A DNA stretch of 64,000 bases from Panagrolaimus kolymaensis (Eukaryota; Nematoda; Chromadorea; Rhabditida; Panagrolaimidae): contig JAJQJQ010000034.1 of the NCBI GenBank assembly GCA_028622995.1, forward strand, positions 1,488,001 through 1,552,000. Direction: 5' to 3'. The notes under the pieces are model-generated. The model was not told the DNA's origin. It was given only the letters and a program-made list of their open reading frames with translations, and made no database searches. Numbering within the stretch: the first letter of the stretch is position 1; each line of letters begins with the position of its first letter. Positions 23,134-37,353 of the stretch are shown here, one piece after another. The translations under genes were made by a program, and so were the position numbers.

Positions 23134-24507
23134 TTATTTAAATTTCTGAACCTTCCAAAAAAGTAAAAATATTTATTTAAATTTCTGAACCTGCCAATTC
23201 GAGTGATGAAGATTTTTTATGAAATGTTAGGATCTTCAGAAAAACAAATAATTGTCTCCTCTTTTGTAGAGTCAAACATAGCAAATTTGCTTTTGATTTT
23301 TAACTAAAAATATTTATTTAAATTTCTGAACCTGCCAATTCGGGTGATGAAGATTTTTTATGAAATTTTAGGATCTTCAGAAAAACAAATAATTGTCTCC
23401 TCTTTTGTAGAGTCAAACATAGCAAATTTGCTTTTGATTTTTAACTAAAAATATTTATTTAAATTTCTGAACCTTCCAAAAAAGTAAAAATATTTATTTA
23501 AATTTCTGAACCTGCCAATTCGAGTGATGAAGATTTTTTATGAAATGTTAGGATCTTCAGAAAAACAAATAATTGTCTCCTCTTTTGTAGAGTCAAACAT
23601 AGCAAATTTGCTTTTGATTTTTAACTAAAAATATTTATTTAAATTTCTGAACCTTCCAAAAAAGTAAAAATATTTATTTAAATTTCTGAACCTGCCAATT
23701 CGGGTGATGAAGATTTTTTATGAAATTTTAGGATCTTCAGAAAAACAAATAATTGTCTCCTCTTTTGTAGAGTCAAACATAGCAAATTTGCTTTTGATTT
23801 TTAACTAAAAATATTTATTTAAATTTCTGAACCTTCCAAAAAAGTAAAAATATTTATTTAAATTTCTGAACCTGCCAATTCGAGTGATGAAGATTTTTTA
23901 TGAAATGTTAGGATCTTCAGAAAAACAAATAATTGTCTCCTCTTTTGTAGAGTCAAACATAGCAAATTTGCTTTTGATTTTTAACTAAAAATATTTATTT
24001 AAATTTCTGAACCTGCCAATTCGGGTGATGAAGATTTTTTATGAAATTTTAGGATCTTCAGAAAAACAAATAATTGTCTCCTCTTTTGTAGAGTCAAACA
24101 TAGCAAATTTGCTTTTGATTTTTAACTAAAAATATTTATTTAAATTTCTGAACCTTCCAAAAAAGTAAAAATATTTATTTAAATTTCTGAACCTGCCAAT
24201 TCGGGTGATGAAGATTTTTTATGAAATTTTAGGATCTTCAGAAAAACAAATAATTGTCTCCTCTTTTGTAGAGTCAAACATAGCAAATTTGCTTTTGATT
24301 TTTAACTAAAAATATTTATTTAAATTTCTGAACCTTCCAAAAAAGTAAAAATATTTATTTAAATTTCTGAACCTGCCAATTCGGGTGATGAAGATTTTTT
24401 ATGAAATGTTAGGATCTTCAGAAAAACAAATAATTGTCTCCTCTTTTGTAGAGTCAAACATAGCAAATTTGCTTTTGATTTTTAATTAAAAATATTTATT
24501 TAAATTT

Positions 24508-24648
24508 CTGAACCTGGCAAAATTAGAGATGAAGATTTTTTATGAAATTTTAGGATCTTCAGAAAAACAAATAATTGTCTCCTCTTTTGTAGAGTCAAAC
24601 ATAGCAAATTTGCTTTTGATTTTTAATTAAAAATATTTATTTAAATTT
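24508..24648 (+). repeat. Chimeric monomer with a type B head in block IV
   Basis: The head reads CTGAACCTGGC, then AAAATTAGAGATGAAGATTT, as in type B of block I, and then switches to the C body (TTTATGAAATTTTAGG). It is the only B head I see downstream of about 6.6 kb, nearly 18 kb from the last intact B. A gene-conversion tract of about 30 bp, or exchange with a B-bearing array elsewhere, would explain it. Confidence 0.85.
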
Positions 24649-27600
24649 CTGAACCTTCCAAAAAAGTAAAAATATTTATTTAAATTTCTGAACCTGCCAA
24701 TTCGGGTGATGAAGATTTTTTATGAAATTTTAGGATCTTCAGAAAAACAAATAATTGTCTCCTCTTTTGTAGAGTCAAACATAGCAAATTTGCTTTTGAT
24801 TTTTAATTAAAAATATTTATTTAAATTTCTGAACCTTCCAAAAAAGTAAAAATATTTATTTAAATTTCTGAACCTGCCAATTCGAGTGATGAAGATTTTT
24901 TATGAAATGTTAGGATCTTCAGAAAAACAAATAATTGTCTCCTCTTTTGTAGAGTCAAACATAGCAAATTTGCTTTTGATTTTTAACTAAAAATATTTAT
25001 TTAAATTTCTGAACCTGCCAATTCGAGTGATGAAGATTTTTTATGAAATGTTAGGATCTTCAGAAAAACAAATAATTGTCTCCTCTTTTGTAGAGTCAAA
25101 CATAGCAAATTTGCTTTTGATTTTTAACTAAAAATATTTATTTAAATTTCTGAACCTGCCAATTCGGGTGATGAAGATTTTTTATGAAATTTTAGGATCT
25201 TCAGAAAAGCAAATAATTGTCTCCTCTTTTGTAGAGTCAAACATAGCAAATTTGCTTTTGATTTTTAACTAAAAATATTTATTTAAATTTCTGAACCTTC
25301 CAAAAAAGTAAAAATATTTATTTAAATTTCTGAACCTGCCAATTCGGGTGATGAAGATTTTTTATGAAATGTTAGGATCTTCAGAAAAACAAATAATTGT
25401 CTCCTCTTTTGTAGAGTCAAACATAGCAAATTTGCTTTTGATTTTTAATTAAAAATATTTATTTAAATTTCTGAACCTTCCAAAAAAGTAAAAATATTTA
25501 TTTAAATTTCTGAACCTGCCAATTCGGGTGATGAAGATTTTTTATGAAATTTTAGGATCTTCAGAAAAACAAATAATTGTCTCCTCTTTTGTAGAGTCAA
25601 ACATAGCAAATTTGCTTTTGATTTTTAACTAAAAATATTTATTTAAATTTCTGAACCTTCCAAAAAAGTAAAAATATTTATTTAAATTTCTGAACCTGCC
25701 AATTCGGGTGATGAAGATTTTTTATGAAATGTTAGGATCTTCAGAAAAACAAATAATTGTCTCCTCTTTTGTAGAGTCAAACATAGCAAATTTGCTTTTG
25801 ATTTTTAATTAAAAATATTTATTTAAATTTCTGAACCTTCCAAAAAAGTAAAAATATTTATTTAAATTTCTGAACCTGCCAATTCGGGTGATGAAGATTT
25901 TTTATGAAATTTTAGGATCTTCAGAAAAACAAATAATTGTCTCCTCTTTTGTAGAGTCAAACATAGCAAATTTGCTTTTGATTTTTAATTAAAAATATTT
26001 ATTTAAATTTCTGAACCTTCCAAAAAAGTAAAAATATTTATTTAAATTTCTGAACCTGCCAATTCGGGTGATGAAGATTTTTTATGAAATTTTAGGATCT
26101 TCAGAAAAACAAATAATTGTCTCCTCTTTTGTAGAGTCAAACATAGCAAATTTGCTTTTGATTTTTAATTAAAAATATTTATTTAAATTTCTGAACCTTC
26201 CAAAAAAGTAAAAATATTTATTTAAATTTCTGAACCTGCCAATTCGGGTGATGAAGATTTTTTATGAAATTTTAGGATCTTCAGAAAAACAAATAATTGT
26301 CTCCTCTTTTGTAGAGTCAAACATAGCAAATTTGCTTTTGATTTTTAACTAAAAATATTTATTTAAATTTCTGAACCTTCCAAAAAAGTAAAAATATTTA
26401 TTTAAATTTCTGAACCTGCCAATTCGGGTGATGAAGATTTTTTATGAAATTTTAGGATCTTCAGAAAAACAAATAATTGTCTCCTCTTTTGTAGAGTCAA
26501 ACATAGCAAATTTGCTTTTGATTTTTAATTAAAAATATTTATTTAAATTTCTGAACCTTCCAAAAAAGTAAAAATATTTATTTAAATTTCTGAACCTGCC
26601 AATTCGGGTGATGAAGATTTTTTATGAAATTTTAGGATCTTCAGAAAAACAAATAATTGTCTCCTCTTTTGTAGAGTCAAACATAGCAAATTTGCTTTTG
26701 ATTTTTAATTAAAAATATTTATTTAAATTTCTGAACCTTCCAAAAAAGTAAAAATATTTATTTAAATTTCTGAACCTGCCAATTCGAGTGATGAAGATTT
26801 TTTATGAAATGTTAGGATCTTCAGAAAAACAAATAATTGTCTCCTCTTTTGTAGAGTCAAACATAGCAAATTTGCTTTTGATTTTTAACTAAAAATATTT
26901 ATTTAAATTTCTGAACCTGCCAATTCGGGTGATGAAGATTTTTTATGAAATTTTAGGATCTTCAGAAAAACAAATAATTGTCTCCTCTTTTGTAGAGTCA
27001 AACATAGCAAATTTGCTTTTGATTTTTAATTAAAAATATTTATTTAAATTTCTGAACCTTCCAAAAAAGTAAAAATATTTATTTAAATTTCTGAACCTGC
27101 CAATTCGAGTGATGAAGATTTTTTATGAAATGGCAGGATCTTCAGAAAAACAAATAATTGTCTCCTCTTTTGTAGAGTCAAACATAGCAAATTTGCTTTT
27201 GATTTTTAACTAAAAATATTTATTTAAATTTCTGAACCTTCCAAAAAAGTAAAAATATTTATTTAAATTTCTGAACCTGCCAATTCGGGTGATGAAGATT
27301 TTTTATGAAATTTTAGGATCTTCAGAAAAACAAATAATTGTCTCCTCTTTTGTAGAGTCAAACATAGCAAATTTGCTTTTGATTTTTAACTAAAAATATT
27401 TATTTAAATTTCTGAACCTTCCAAAAAAGTAAAAATATTTATTTAAATTTCTGAACCTGCCAATTCGGGTGATGAAGATTTTTTATGAAATGTTAGGATC
27501 TTCAGAAAAACAAATAATTGTCTCCTCTTTTGTAGAGTCAAACATAGCAAATTTGCTTTTGATTTTTAATTAAAAATATTTATTTAAATTTCTGAACCTT

Positions 27601-30600
27601 CCAAAAAAGTAAAAATATTTATTTAAATTTCTGAACCTGCCAATTCGGGTGATGAAGATTTTTTATGAATTGTTAGGATCTTCAGAAAAACAAATAATTG
27701 TCTCCTCTTTTGTAGAGTCAAACATAGCAAATTTGCTTTTGATTTTTAACTAAAAATATTTATTTAAATTTCTGAACCTGCCAATTCGAGTGATGAAGAT
27801 TTTTTATGAAATGTTAGGATCTTCAGAAAAACAAATAATTGTCTCCTCTTTTGTAGAGTCAAACATAGCAAATTTGCTTTTGATTTTTAACTAAAAATAT
27901 TTATTTAATATTCTGAACCTTCCAAAAAAGTAAAAATATTTATTTAAATTTCTGAACCTGCCAATTCGAGTGATGAAGATTTTTTATGAAATGTTAGGAT
28001 CTTCAGAAAAACAAATAATTGTCTCCTCTTTTGTAGAGTCAAACATAGCAAATTTGCTTTTGATTTTTAACTAAAAATATTTATTTAAATTTCTGAACCT
28101 TCCAAAAAAGTAAAAATATTTATTTAAATTTCTGAACCTGCCAATTCGAGTGATGAAGATTTTTTATGAAATGTTAGGATCTTCAGAAAAACAAATAATT
28201 GTCTCCTCTTTTGTAGAGTCAAACATAGCAAATTTGCTTTTGATTTTTAACTAAAAATATTTATTTAAATTTCTGAACCTGCCAATTCGAGTGATGAAGA
28301 TTTTTTATGAAATGTTAGGATCTTCAGAAAAACAAATAATTGTCTCCTCTTTTGTAGAGTCAAACATAGCAAATTTGCTTTTGATTTTTAACTAAAAATA
28401 TTTATTTAAAATTCTGAACCTTCCAAAAAAGTAAAAATATTTATTTAAATTTCTGAACCTGCCAATTCGAGTGATGAAGATTTTTTATGAAATGTTAGGA
28501 TCTTCAGAAAAACAAATAATTGTCTCCTCTTTTGTAGAGTCAAACATAGCAAATTTGCTTTTGATTTTTAACTAAAAATATTTATTTAAATTTCTGAACC
28601 TTCCAAAAAAGTAAAAATATTTATTTAAATTTCTGAACCTGCCAATTCGAGTGATGAAGATTTTTTATGAAATGTTAGGATCTTCAGAAAAACAAATAAT
28701 TGTCTCCTCTTTTGTAGAGTCAAACATCGCAAATTTGCTTTTGATTTTTAACTAAAAATATTTATTTAAATTTCTGAACCTTCCAAAAAAGTAAAAATAT
28801 TTATTTAAATTTCTGAACCTGCCAATTCGAGTGATGAAGATTTTTTATGAAATGTTAGGATCTTCAGAAAAACAAATAATTGTCTCCTCTTTTGTAGAGT
28901 CAAACATAGCAAATTTGCTTTTGATTTTTAACTAAAAATATTTATTTAAATTTCTGAACCTTCCAAAAAAGTAAAAATATTTATTTAAATTTCTGAACCT
29001 GCCAATTCGAGTGATGAAGATTTTTTATGAAATGTTAGGATCTTCAGAAAAACAAATAATTGTCTCCTCTTTTGTAGAGTCAAACATAGCAAATTTGCTT
29101 TTGATTTTTAACTAAAAATATTTATTTAAATTTCTGAACCTTCCAAAAAAGTAAAAATATTTATTTAAATTTCTGAACCTGCCAATTCGAGTGATGAAGA
29201 TTTTTTATGAAATGTTAGGATCTTCAGAAAAACAAATAATTGTCTCCTCTTTTGTAGAGTCAAACATAGCAAATTTGCTTTTGATTTTTAACTAAAAATA
29301 TTTATTTAAATTTCTGAACCTGCCAATTCGAGTGATGAAGATTTTTTATGAAATGTTAGGATCTTCAGAAAAACAAATAATTGTCTCCTCTTTTGTAGAG
29401 TCAAACATAGCAAATTTGCTTTTGATTTTTAACTAAAAATATTTATTTAATATTCTGAACCTTCCAAAAAAGTAAAAATATTTATTTAAATTTCTGAACC
29501 TGCCAATTCGAGTGATGAAGATTTTTTATGAAATGTTAGGATCTTCAGAAAAACAAATAATTGTCTCCTCTTTTGTAGAGTCAAACATAGCAAATTTGCT
29601 TTTGATTTTTAACTAAAAATATTTATTTAAATTTCTGAACCTTCCAAAAAAGTAAAAATATTTATTTAAATTTCTGAACCTGCCAATTCGAGTGATGAAG
29701 ATTTTTTATGAAATGTTAGGATCTTCAGAAAAACAAATAATTGTCTCCTCTTTTGTAGAGTCAAACATAGCAAATTTGCTTTTGATTTTTAACTAAAAAT
29801 ATTTATTTAAATTTCTGAACCTTCCAAAAAAGTAAAAATATTTATTTAAATTTCTGAACCTGCCAATTCGAGTGATGAAGATTTTTTATGAAATGTTAGG
29901 ATCTTCAGAAAAACAAATAATTGTCTCCTCTTTTGTAGAGTCAAACATAGCAAATTTGCTTTTGATTTTTAACTAAAAATATTTATTTAAATTTCTGAAC
30001 CTTCCAAAAAAGTAAAAATATTTATTTAAATTTCTGAACCTGCCAATTCGAGTGATGAAGATTTTTTATGAAATGTTAGGATCTTCAGAAAAACAAATAA
30101 TTGTCTCCTCTTTTGTAGAGTCAAACATAGCAAATTTGCTTTTGATTTTTAACTAAAAATATTTATTTAAATTTCTGAACCTTCCAAAAAAGTAAAAATA
30201 TTTATTTAAATTTCTGAACCTGCCAATTCAAGTGATGAAGATTTTTTATGAAATGTTAGGATCTTCAGAAAAACAAATAATTGTCTCCTCTTTTGTAGAG
30301 TCAAACATAGCAAATTTGCTTTTGATTTTTAACTAAAAATATTTATTTAAATTTCTGAACCTTCCAAAAAAGTAAAAATATTTATTTAAATTTCTGAACC
30401 TGCCAATTCGAGTGATGAAGATTTTTTATGAAATGTTAGGATCTTCAGAAAAACAAATAATTGTCTCCTCTTTTGTAGAGTCAAACATAGCAAATTTGCT
30501 TTTGATTTTTAACTAAAAATATTTATTTAAATTTCTGAACCTTCCAAAAAAGTAAAAATATTTATTTAAATTTCTGAACCTGCCAATTCGGGTGATGAAG

Positions 30601-33219
30601 ATTTTTTATGAAATTTTAGGATCTTCAGAAAAACAAATAATTGTCTCCTCTTTTGTAGAGTCAAACATAGCAAATTTGCTTTTGATTTTTAACTAAAAAT
30701 ATTTATTTAAATTTCTGAACCTTCCAAAAAAGTAAAAATATTTATTTAAATTTCTGAACCTGCCAATTCGGGTGATGAAGATTTTTTATGAAATTTTAGG
30801 ATCTTCAGAAAAACAAATAATTGTCTCCTCTTTTGTAGAGTCAAACATAGCAAATTTGCTTTTGATTTTTAACTAAAAATATTTATTTAAATTTCTGAAC
30901 CTTCCAAAAAAGTAAAAATATTTATTTAAATTTCTGAACCTGCCAATTCGAGTGATGAAGATTTTTTATGAAATGTTAGGATCTTCAGAAAAACAAATAA
31001 TTGTCTCCTCTTTTGTAGAGTCAAACATAGCAAATTTGCTTTTGATTTTTAACTAAAAATATTTATTTAAATTTCTGAACCTGCCAATTCGGGTGATGAA
31101 GATTTTTTATGAAATTTTAGGATCTTCAGAAAAACAAATAATTGTCTCCTCTTTTGTAGAGTCAAACATAGCAAATTTGCTTTTGATTTTTAACTAAAAA
31201 TATTTATTTAAATTTCTGAACCTGCCAATTCGGGTGATGAAGATTTTTTATGAAATTTTAGGATCTTCAGAAAAACAAATAATTGTCTCCTCTTTTGTAG
31301 AGTCAAACATAGCAAATTTGCTTTTGATTTTTAACTAAAAATATTTATTTAAATTTCTGAACCTTCCAAAAAAGTAAAAATATTTATTTAAATTTCTGAA
31401 CCTGCCAATTCGAGTGATGAAGATTTTTTATGAAATGTTAGGATCTTCAGAAAAACAAATAATTGTCTCCTCTTTTGTAGAGTCAAACATAGCAAATTTG
31501 CTTTTGATTTTTAACTAAAAATATTTATTTAAATTTCTGAACCTTCCAAAAAAGTAAAAATATTTATTTAAATTTCTGAACCTGCCAATTCGAGTGATGA
31601 AGATTTTTTATGAAATGTTAGGATCTTCAGAAAAACAAATAATTGTCTCCTCTTTTGTAGAGTCAAACATAGCAAATTTGCTTTTGATTTTTAACTAAAA
31701 ATATTTATTTAAATTTCTGAACCTTCCAAAAAAGTAAAAATATTTATTTAAATTTCTGAACCTGCCAATTCGAGTGATGAAGATTTTTTATGAAATGTTA
31801 GGATCTTCAGAAAAACAAATAATTGTCTCCTCTTTTGTAGAGTCAAACATAGCAAATTTGCTTTTGATTTTTAACTAAAAATATTTATTTAAATTTCTGA
31901 ACCTGCCAATTCGGGTGATGTAGATTTTTTATGAAATTTTAGGATCTTCAGAAAAACAAATAATTGTCTCCTCTTTTGTAGAGTCAAACATAGCAAATTT
32001 GCTTTTGATTTTTAACTAAAAATATTTATTTAAATTTCTGAACCTGCCAATTCGGGTGATGAAGATTTTTTATGAAATGTTAGGATCTTCAGAAAAACAA
32101 ATAATTGTCTCCTCTTTTGTAGAGTCAAACATAGCAAATTTGCTTTTGATTTTTAACTAAAAATATTTATTTAAATTTCTGAACCTTCCAAAAAAGTAAA
32201 AATATTTATTTAAATTTCTGAACCTGCCAATTCGAGTGATGAAGATTTTTTATGAAATGTTAGGATCTTCAGAAAAACAAATAATTGTCTCCTCTTTTGT
32301 AGAGTCAAACATAGCAAATTTGCTTTTGATTTTTAACTAAAAATATTTATTTAAATTTCTGAACCTGCCAATTCGGGTGATGAAGATTTTTTATGAAATT
32401 TTAGGATCTTCAGAAAAACAAATAATTGTCTCCTCTTTTGTAGAGTCAAACATAGCAAATTTGCTTTTGATTTTTAACTAAAAATATTTATTTAAATTTC
32501 TGAACCTTCCAAAAAAGTAAAAATATTTATTTAAATTTCTGAACCTGCCAATTCGAGTGATGAAGATTTTTTATGAAATGTTAGGATCTTCAGAAAAACA
32601 AATAATTGTCTCCTCTTTTGTAGAGTCAAACATAGCAAATTTGCTTTTGATTTTTAACTAAAAATATTTATTTAAATTTCTGAACCTTCCAAAAAAGTAA
32701 AAATATTTATTTAAATTTCTGAACCTGCCAATTCGAGTGATGAAGATTTTTTATGAAATGTTAGGATCTTCAGAAAAACAAATAATTGTCTCCTCTTTTG
32801 TAGAGTCAAACATAGCAAATTTGCTTTTGATTTTTAACTAAAAATATTTATTTAAATTTCTGAACCTTCCAAAAAAGTAAAAATATTTATTTAAATTTCT
32901 GAACCTGCCAATTCGAGTGATGAAGATTTTTTATGAAATGTTAGGATCTTCAGAAAAACAAATAATTGTCTCCTCTTTTGTAGAGTCAAACATAGCAAAT
33001 TTGCTTTTGATTTTTAACTAAAAATATTTATTTAAATTTCTGAACCTTCCAAAAAAGTAAAAATATTTATTTAAATTTCTGAACCTGCCAATTCGAGTGA
33101 TGAAGATTTTTTATGAAATGTTAGGATCTTCAGAAAAACAAATAATTGTCTCCTCTTTTGTAGAGTCAAACATAGCAAATTTGCTTTTGATTTTTAACTA
33201 AAAATATTTATTTAAATTT

Positions 33220-34707
33220 CTGAACCTGCCAATTCGGGTGATGTAGATTTTTTATGAAATTTTAGGATCTTCAGAAAAACAAATAATTGTCTCCTCTTTT
33301 GTAGAGTCAAACATAGCAAATTTGCTTTTGATTTTTAACTAAAAATATTTATTTAAATTTCTGAACCTGCCAATTCGGGTGATGAAGATTTTTTATGAAA
33401 TGTTAGGATCTTCAGAAAAACAAATAATTGTCTCCTCTTTTGTAGAGTCAAACATAGCAAATTTGCTTTTGATTTTTAACTAAAAATATTTATTTAAATT
33501 TCTGAACCTTCCAAAAAAGTAAAAATATTTATTTAAATTTCTGAACCTGCCAATTCGAGTGATGAAGATTTTTTATGAAATGTTAGGATCTTCAGAAAAA
33601 CAAATAATTGTCTCCTCTTTTGTAGAGTCAAACATAGCAAATTTGCTTTTGATTTTTAACTAAAAATATTTATTTAAATTTCTGAACCTGCCAATTCGGG
33701 TGATGAAGATTTTTTATGAAATTTTAGGATCTTCAGAAAAACAAATAATTGTCTCCTCTTTTGTAGAGTCAAACATAGCAAATTTGCTTTTGATTTTTAA
33801 CTAAAAATATTTATTTAAATTTCTGAACCTGCCAATTCGGGTGATGAAGATTTTTTATGAAATGTTAGGATCTTCAGAAAAACAAATAATTGTCTCCTCT
33901 TTTGTAGAGTCAAACATAGCAAATTTGCTTTTGATTTTTAACTAAAAATATTTATTTAAATTTCTGAACCTGCCAATTCGGGTGATGTAGATTTTTTATG
34001 AAATTTTAGGATCTTCAGAAAAACAAATAATTGTCTCCTCTTTTGTAGAGTCAAACATAGCAAATTTGCTTTTGATTTTTAACTAAAAATATTTATTTAA
34101 ATTTCTGAACCTGCCAATTCGGGTTATGAAGATTTTTTATGAAATGTTAGGATCTTCAGAAAAACAAATAATTGTCTCCTCTTTTGTAGAGTCAAACATA
34201 GCAAATTTGCTTTTGATTTTTAACTAAAAATATTTATTTAAATTTCTGAACCTTCCAAAAAAGTAAAAATATTTATTTAAATTTCTGAACCTGCCAATTC
34301 GAGTGATGAAGATTTTTTATGAAATGTTAGGATCTTCAGAAAAACAAATAATTGTCTCCTCTTTTGTAGAGTCAAACATAGCAAATTTGCTTTTGATTTT
34401 TAACTAAAAATATTTATTTAAATTTCTGAACCTGCCAATTCGGGTGATGAAGATTTTTTATGAAATTTTAGGATCTTCAGAAAAACAAATAATTGTCTCC
34501 TCTTTTGTAGAGTCAAACATAGCAAATTTGCTTTTGATTTTTAACTAAAAATATTTATTTAAATTTCTGAACCTGCCAATTCGGGTGATGAAGATTTTTT
34601 ATGAAATGTTAGGATCTTCAGAAAAACAAATAATTGTCTCCTCTTTTGTAGAGTCAAACATAGCAAATTTGCTTTTGATTTTTAACTAAAAATATTTATT
34701 TAAATTT
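33220..34707 (+). repeat. Two tandem copies of a 744-bp higher-order repeat
   Basis: Unit order is 141+141+180+141+141 = 744 bp, at 33220-33963 and 33964-34707, with a partial third copy from 34708. Each copy begins with the rare GATGTAGATT head (T at 33244, 33988 and 34732). Copy 2 has a private change, GGGTTATGAAG, near 34125. The same head also lies 1,323 bp upstream at 31921, marking a longer duplication (5x180 + 3x141). Confidence 0.85.
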
Positions 34708-37353
34708 CTGAACCTGCCAATTCGGGTGATGTAGATTTTTTATGAAATTTTAGGATCTTCAGAAAAACAAATAATTGTCTCCTCTTTTGTAGAGTCAAAC
34801 ATAGCAAATTTGCTTTTGATTTTTAACTAAAAATATTTATTTAAATTTCTGAACCTGCCAATTCGGGTGATGAAGATTTTTTATGAAATGTTAGGATCTT
34901 CAGAAAAACAAATAATTGTCTCCTCTTTTGTAGAGTCAAACATAGCAAATTTGCTTTTGATTTTTAACTAAAAATATTTATTTAAATTTCTGAACCTGCC
35001 AATTCGGGTGATGAAGATTTTTTATGAAATTTTAGGATCTTCAGAAAAACAAATAATTGTCTCCTCTTTTGTAGAGTCAAACATAGCAAATTTGCTTTTG
35101 ATTTTTAACTAAAAATATTTATTTAAATTTCTGAACCTGCCAATTCGGGTGATGAAGATTTTTTATGAAATTTTAGGATCTTCAGAAAAACAAATAATTG
35201 TCTCCTCTTTTGTAGAGTCAAACATAGCAAATTTGCTTTTGATTTTTAACTAAAAATATTTATTTAAATTTCTGAACCTTCCAAAAAAGTAAAAATATTT
35301 ATTTAAATTTCTGAACCTGCCAATTCGAGTGATGAAGATTTTTTATGAAATGTTAGGATCTTCAGAAAAACAAATAATTGTCTCCTCTTTTGTAGAGTCA
35401 AACATAGCAAATTTGCTTTTGATTTTTAACTAAAAATATTTATTTAAATTTCTGAACCTTCCAAAAAAGTAAAAATATTTATTTAAATTTCTGAACCTGC
35501 CAATTCGAGTGATGAAGATTTTTTATGAAATGTTAGGATCTTCAGAAAAACAAATAATTGTCTCCTCTTTTGTAGAGTCAAACATAGCAAATTTGCTTTT
35601 GATTTTTAACTAAAAATATTTATTTAAATTTCTGAACCTTCCAAAAAAGTAAAAATATTTATTTAAATTTCTGAACCTGCCAATTCGAGTAATGAAGATT
35701 TTTTATGAAATGTTAGGATCTTCAGAAAAACAAATAATTGTCTCCTCTTTTGTAGAGTCAAACATAGCAAATTTGCTTTTGATTTTTAACTAAAAATATT
35801 TATTTAAATTTCTGAACCTTCCAAAAAAGTAAAAATATTTATTTAAATTTCTGAACCTGCCAATTCAAGTGATGAAGATTTTTTATGAAATGTTAGGATC
35901 TTCAGAAAAACAAATAATTGTCTCCTCTTTTGTAGAGTCAAACATAGCAAATTTGCTTTTGATTTTTAACTAAAAATATTTATTTAAATTTCTGAACCTT
36001 CCAAAAAAGTAAAAATATTTATTTAAATTTCTGAACCTGCCAATTCGAGTGATGAAGATTTTTTATGAAATGTTAGGATCTTCAGAAAAACAAATAATTG
36101 TCTCCTCTTTTGTAGAGTCAAACATAGCAAATTTGCTTTTGATTTTTAACTAAAAATATTTATTTAAATTTCTGAACCTTCCAAAAAAGTAAAAATATTT
36201 ATTTAAATTTCTGAACCTGCCAATTCGAGTGATGAAGATTTTTTATGAAATGTTAGGATCTTCAGAAAAACAAATAATTGTCTCCTCTTTTGTAGAGTCA
36301 AACATAGCAAATTTGCTTTTGATTTTTAACTAAAAATATTTATTTAAATTTCTGAACCTTCCAAAAAAGTAAAAATATTTATTTAAATTTCTGAACCTGC
36401 CAATTCGAGTGATGAAGATTTTTTATGAAATGTTAGGATCTTCAGAAAAACAAATAATTGTCTCCTCTTTTGTAGAGTCAAACATAGCAAATTTGCTTTT
36501 GATTTTTAACTAAAAATATTTATTTAAATTTCTGAACCTGCCAATTCGGGTGATGAAGATTTTTTATGAAATTTTAGGATCTTCAGAAAAACAAATAATT
36601 GTCTCCTCTTTTGTAGAGTCAAACATAGCAAATTTGCTTTTGATTTTTAACTAAAAATATTTATTTAAATTTCTGAACCTTCCAAAAAAGTAAAAATATT
36701 TATTTAAATTTCTGAACCTGCCAATTCGAGTGATGAAGATTTTTTATGAAATGTTAGGATCTTCAGAAAAACAAATAATTGTCTCCTCTTTTGTAGAGTC
36801 AAACATAGCAAATTTGCTTTTGATTTTTAACTAAAAATATTTATTTAAATTTCTGAACCTTCCAAAAAAGTAAAAATATTTATTTAAATTTCTGAACCTG
36901 CCAATTCGAGTGATGAAGATTTTTTATGAAATGTTAGGATCTTCAGAAAAACAAATAATTGTCTCCTCTTTTGTAGAGTCAAACATAGCAAATTTGCTTT
37001 TGATTTTTAACTAAAAATATTTATTTAAATTTCTGAACCTTCCAAAAAAGTAAAAATATTTATTTAAATTTCTGAACCTGCCAATTCGAGTGATGAAGAT
37101 TTTTTATGAAATGTTAGGATCTTCAGAAAAACAAATAATTGTCTCCTCTTTTGTAGAGTCAAACATAGCAAATTTGCTTTTGATTTTTAACTAAAAATAT
37201 TTATTTAAATTTCTGAACCTGCCAATTCGGGTGATGAAGATTTTTTATGAAATGTTAGGATCTTCAGAAAAACAAATAATTGTCTCCTCTTTTGTAGAGT
37301 CAAACATAGCAAATTTGCTTTTGATTTTTAACTAAAAATATTTATTTAAATTT

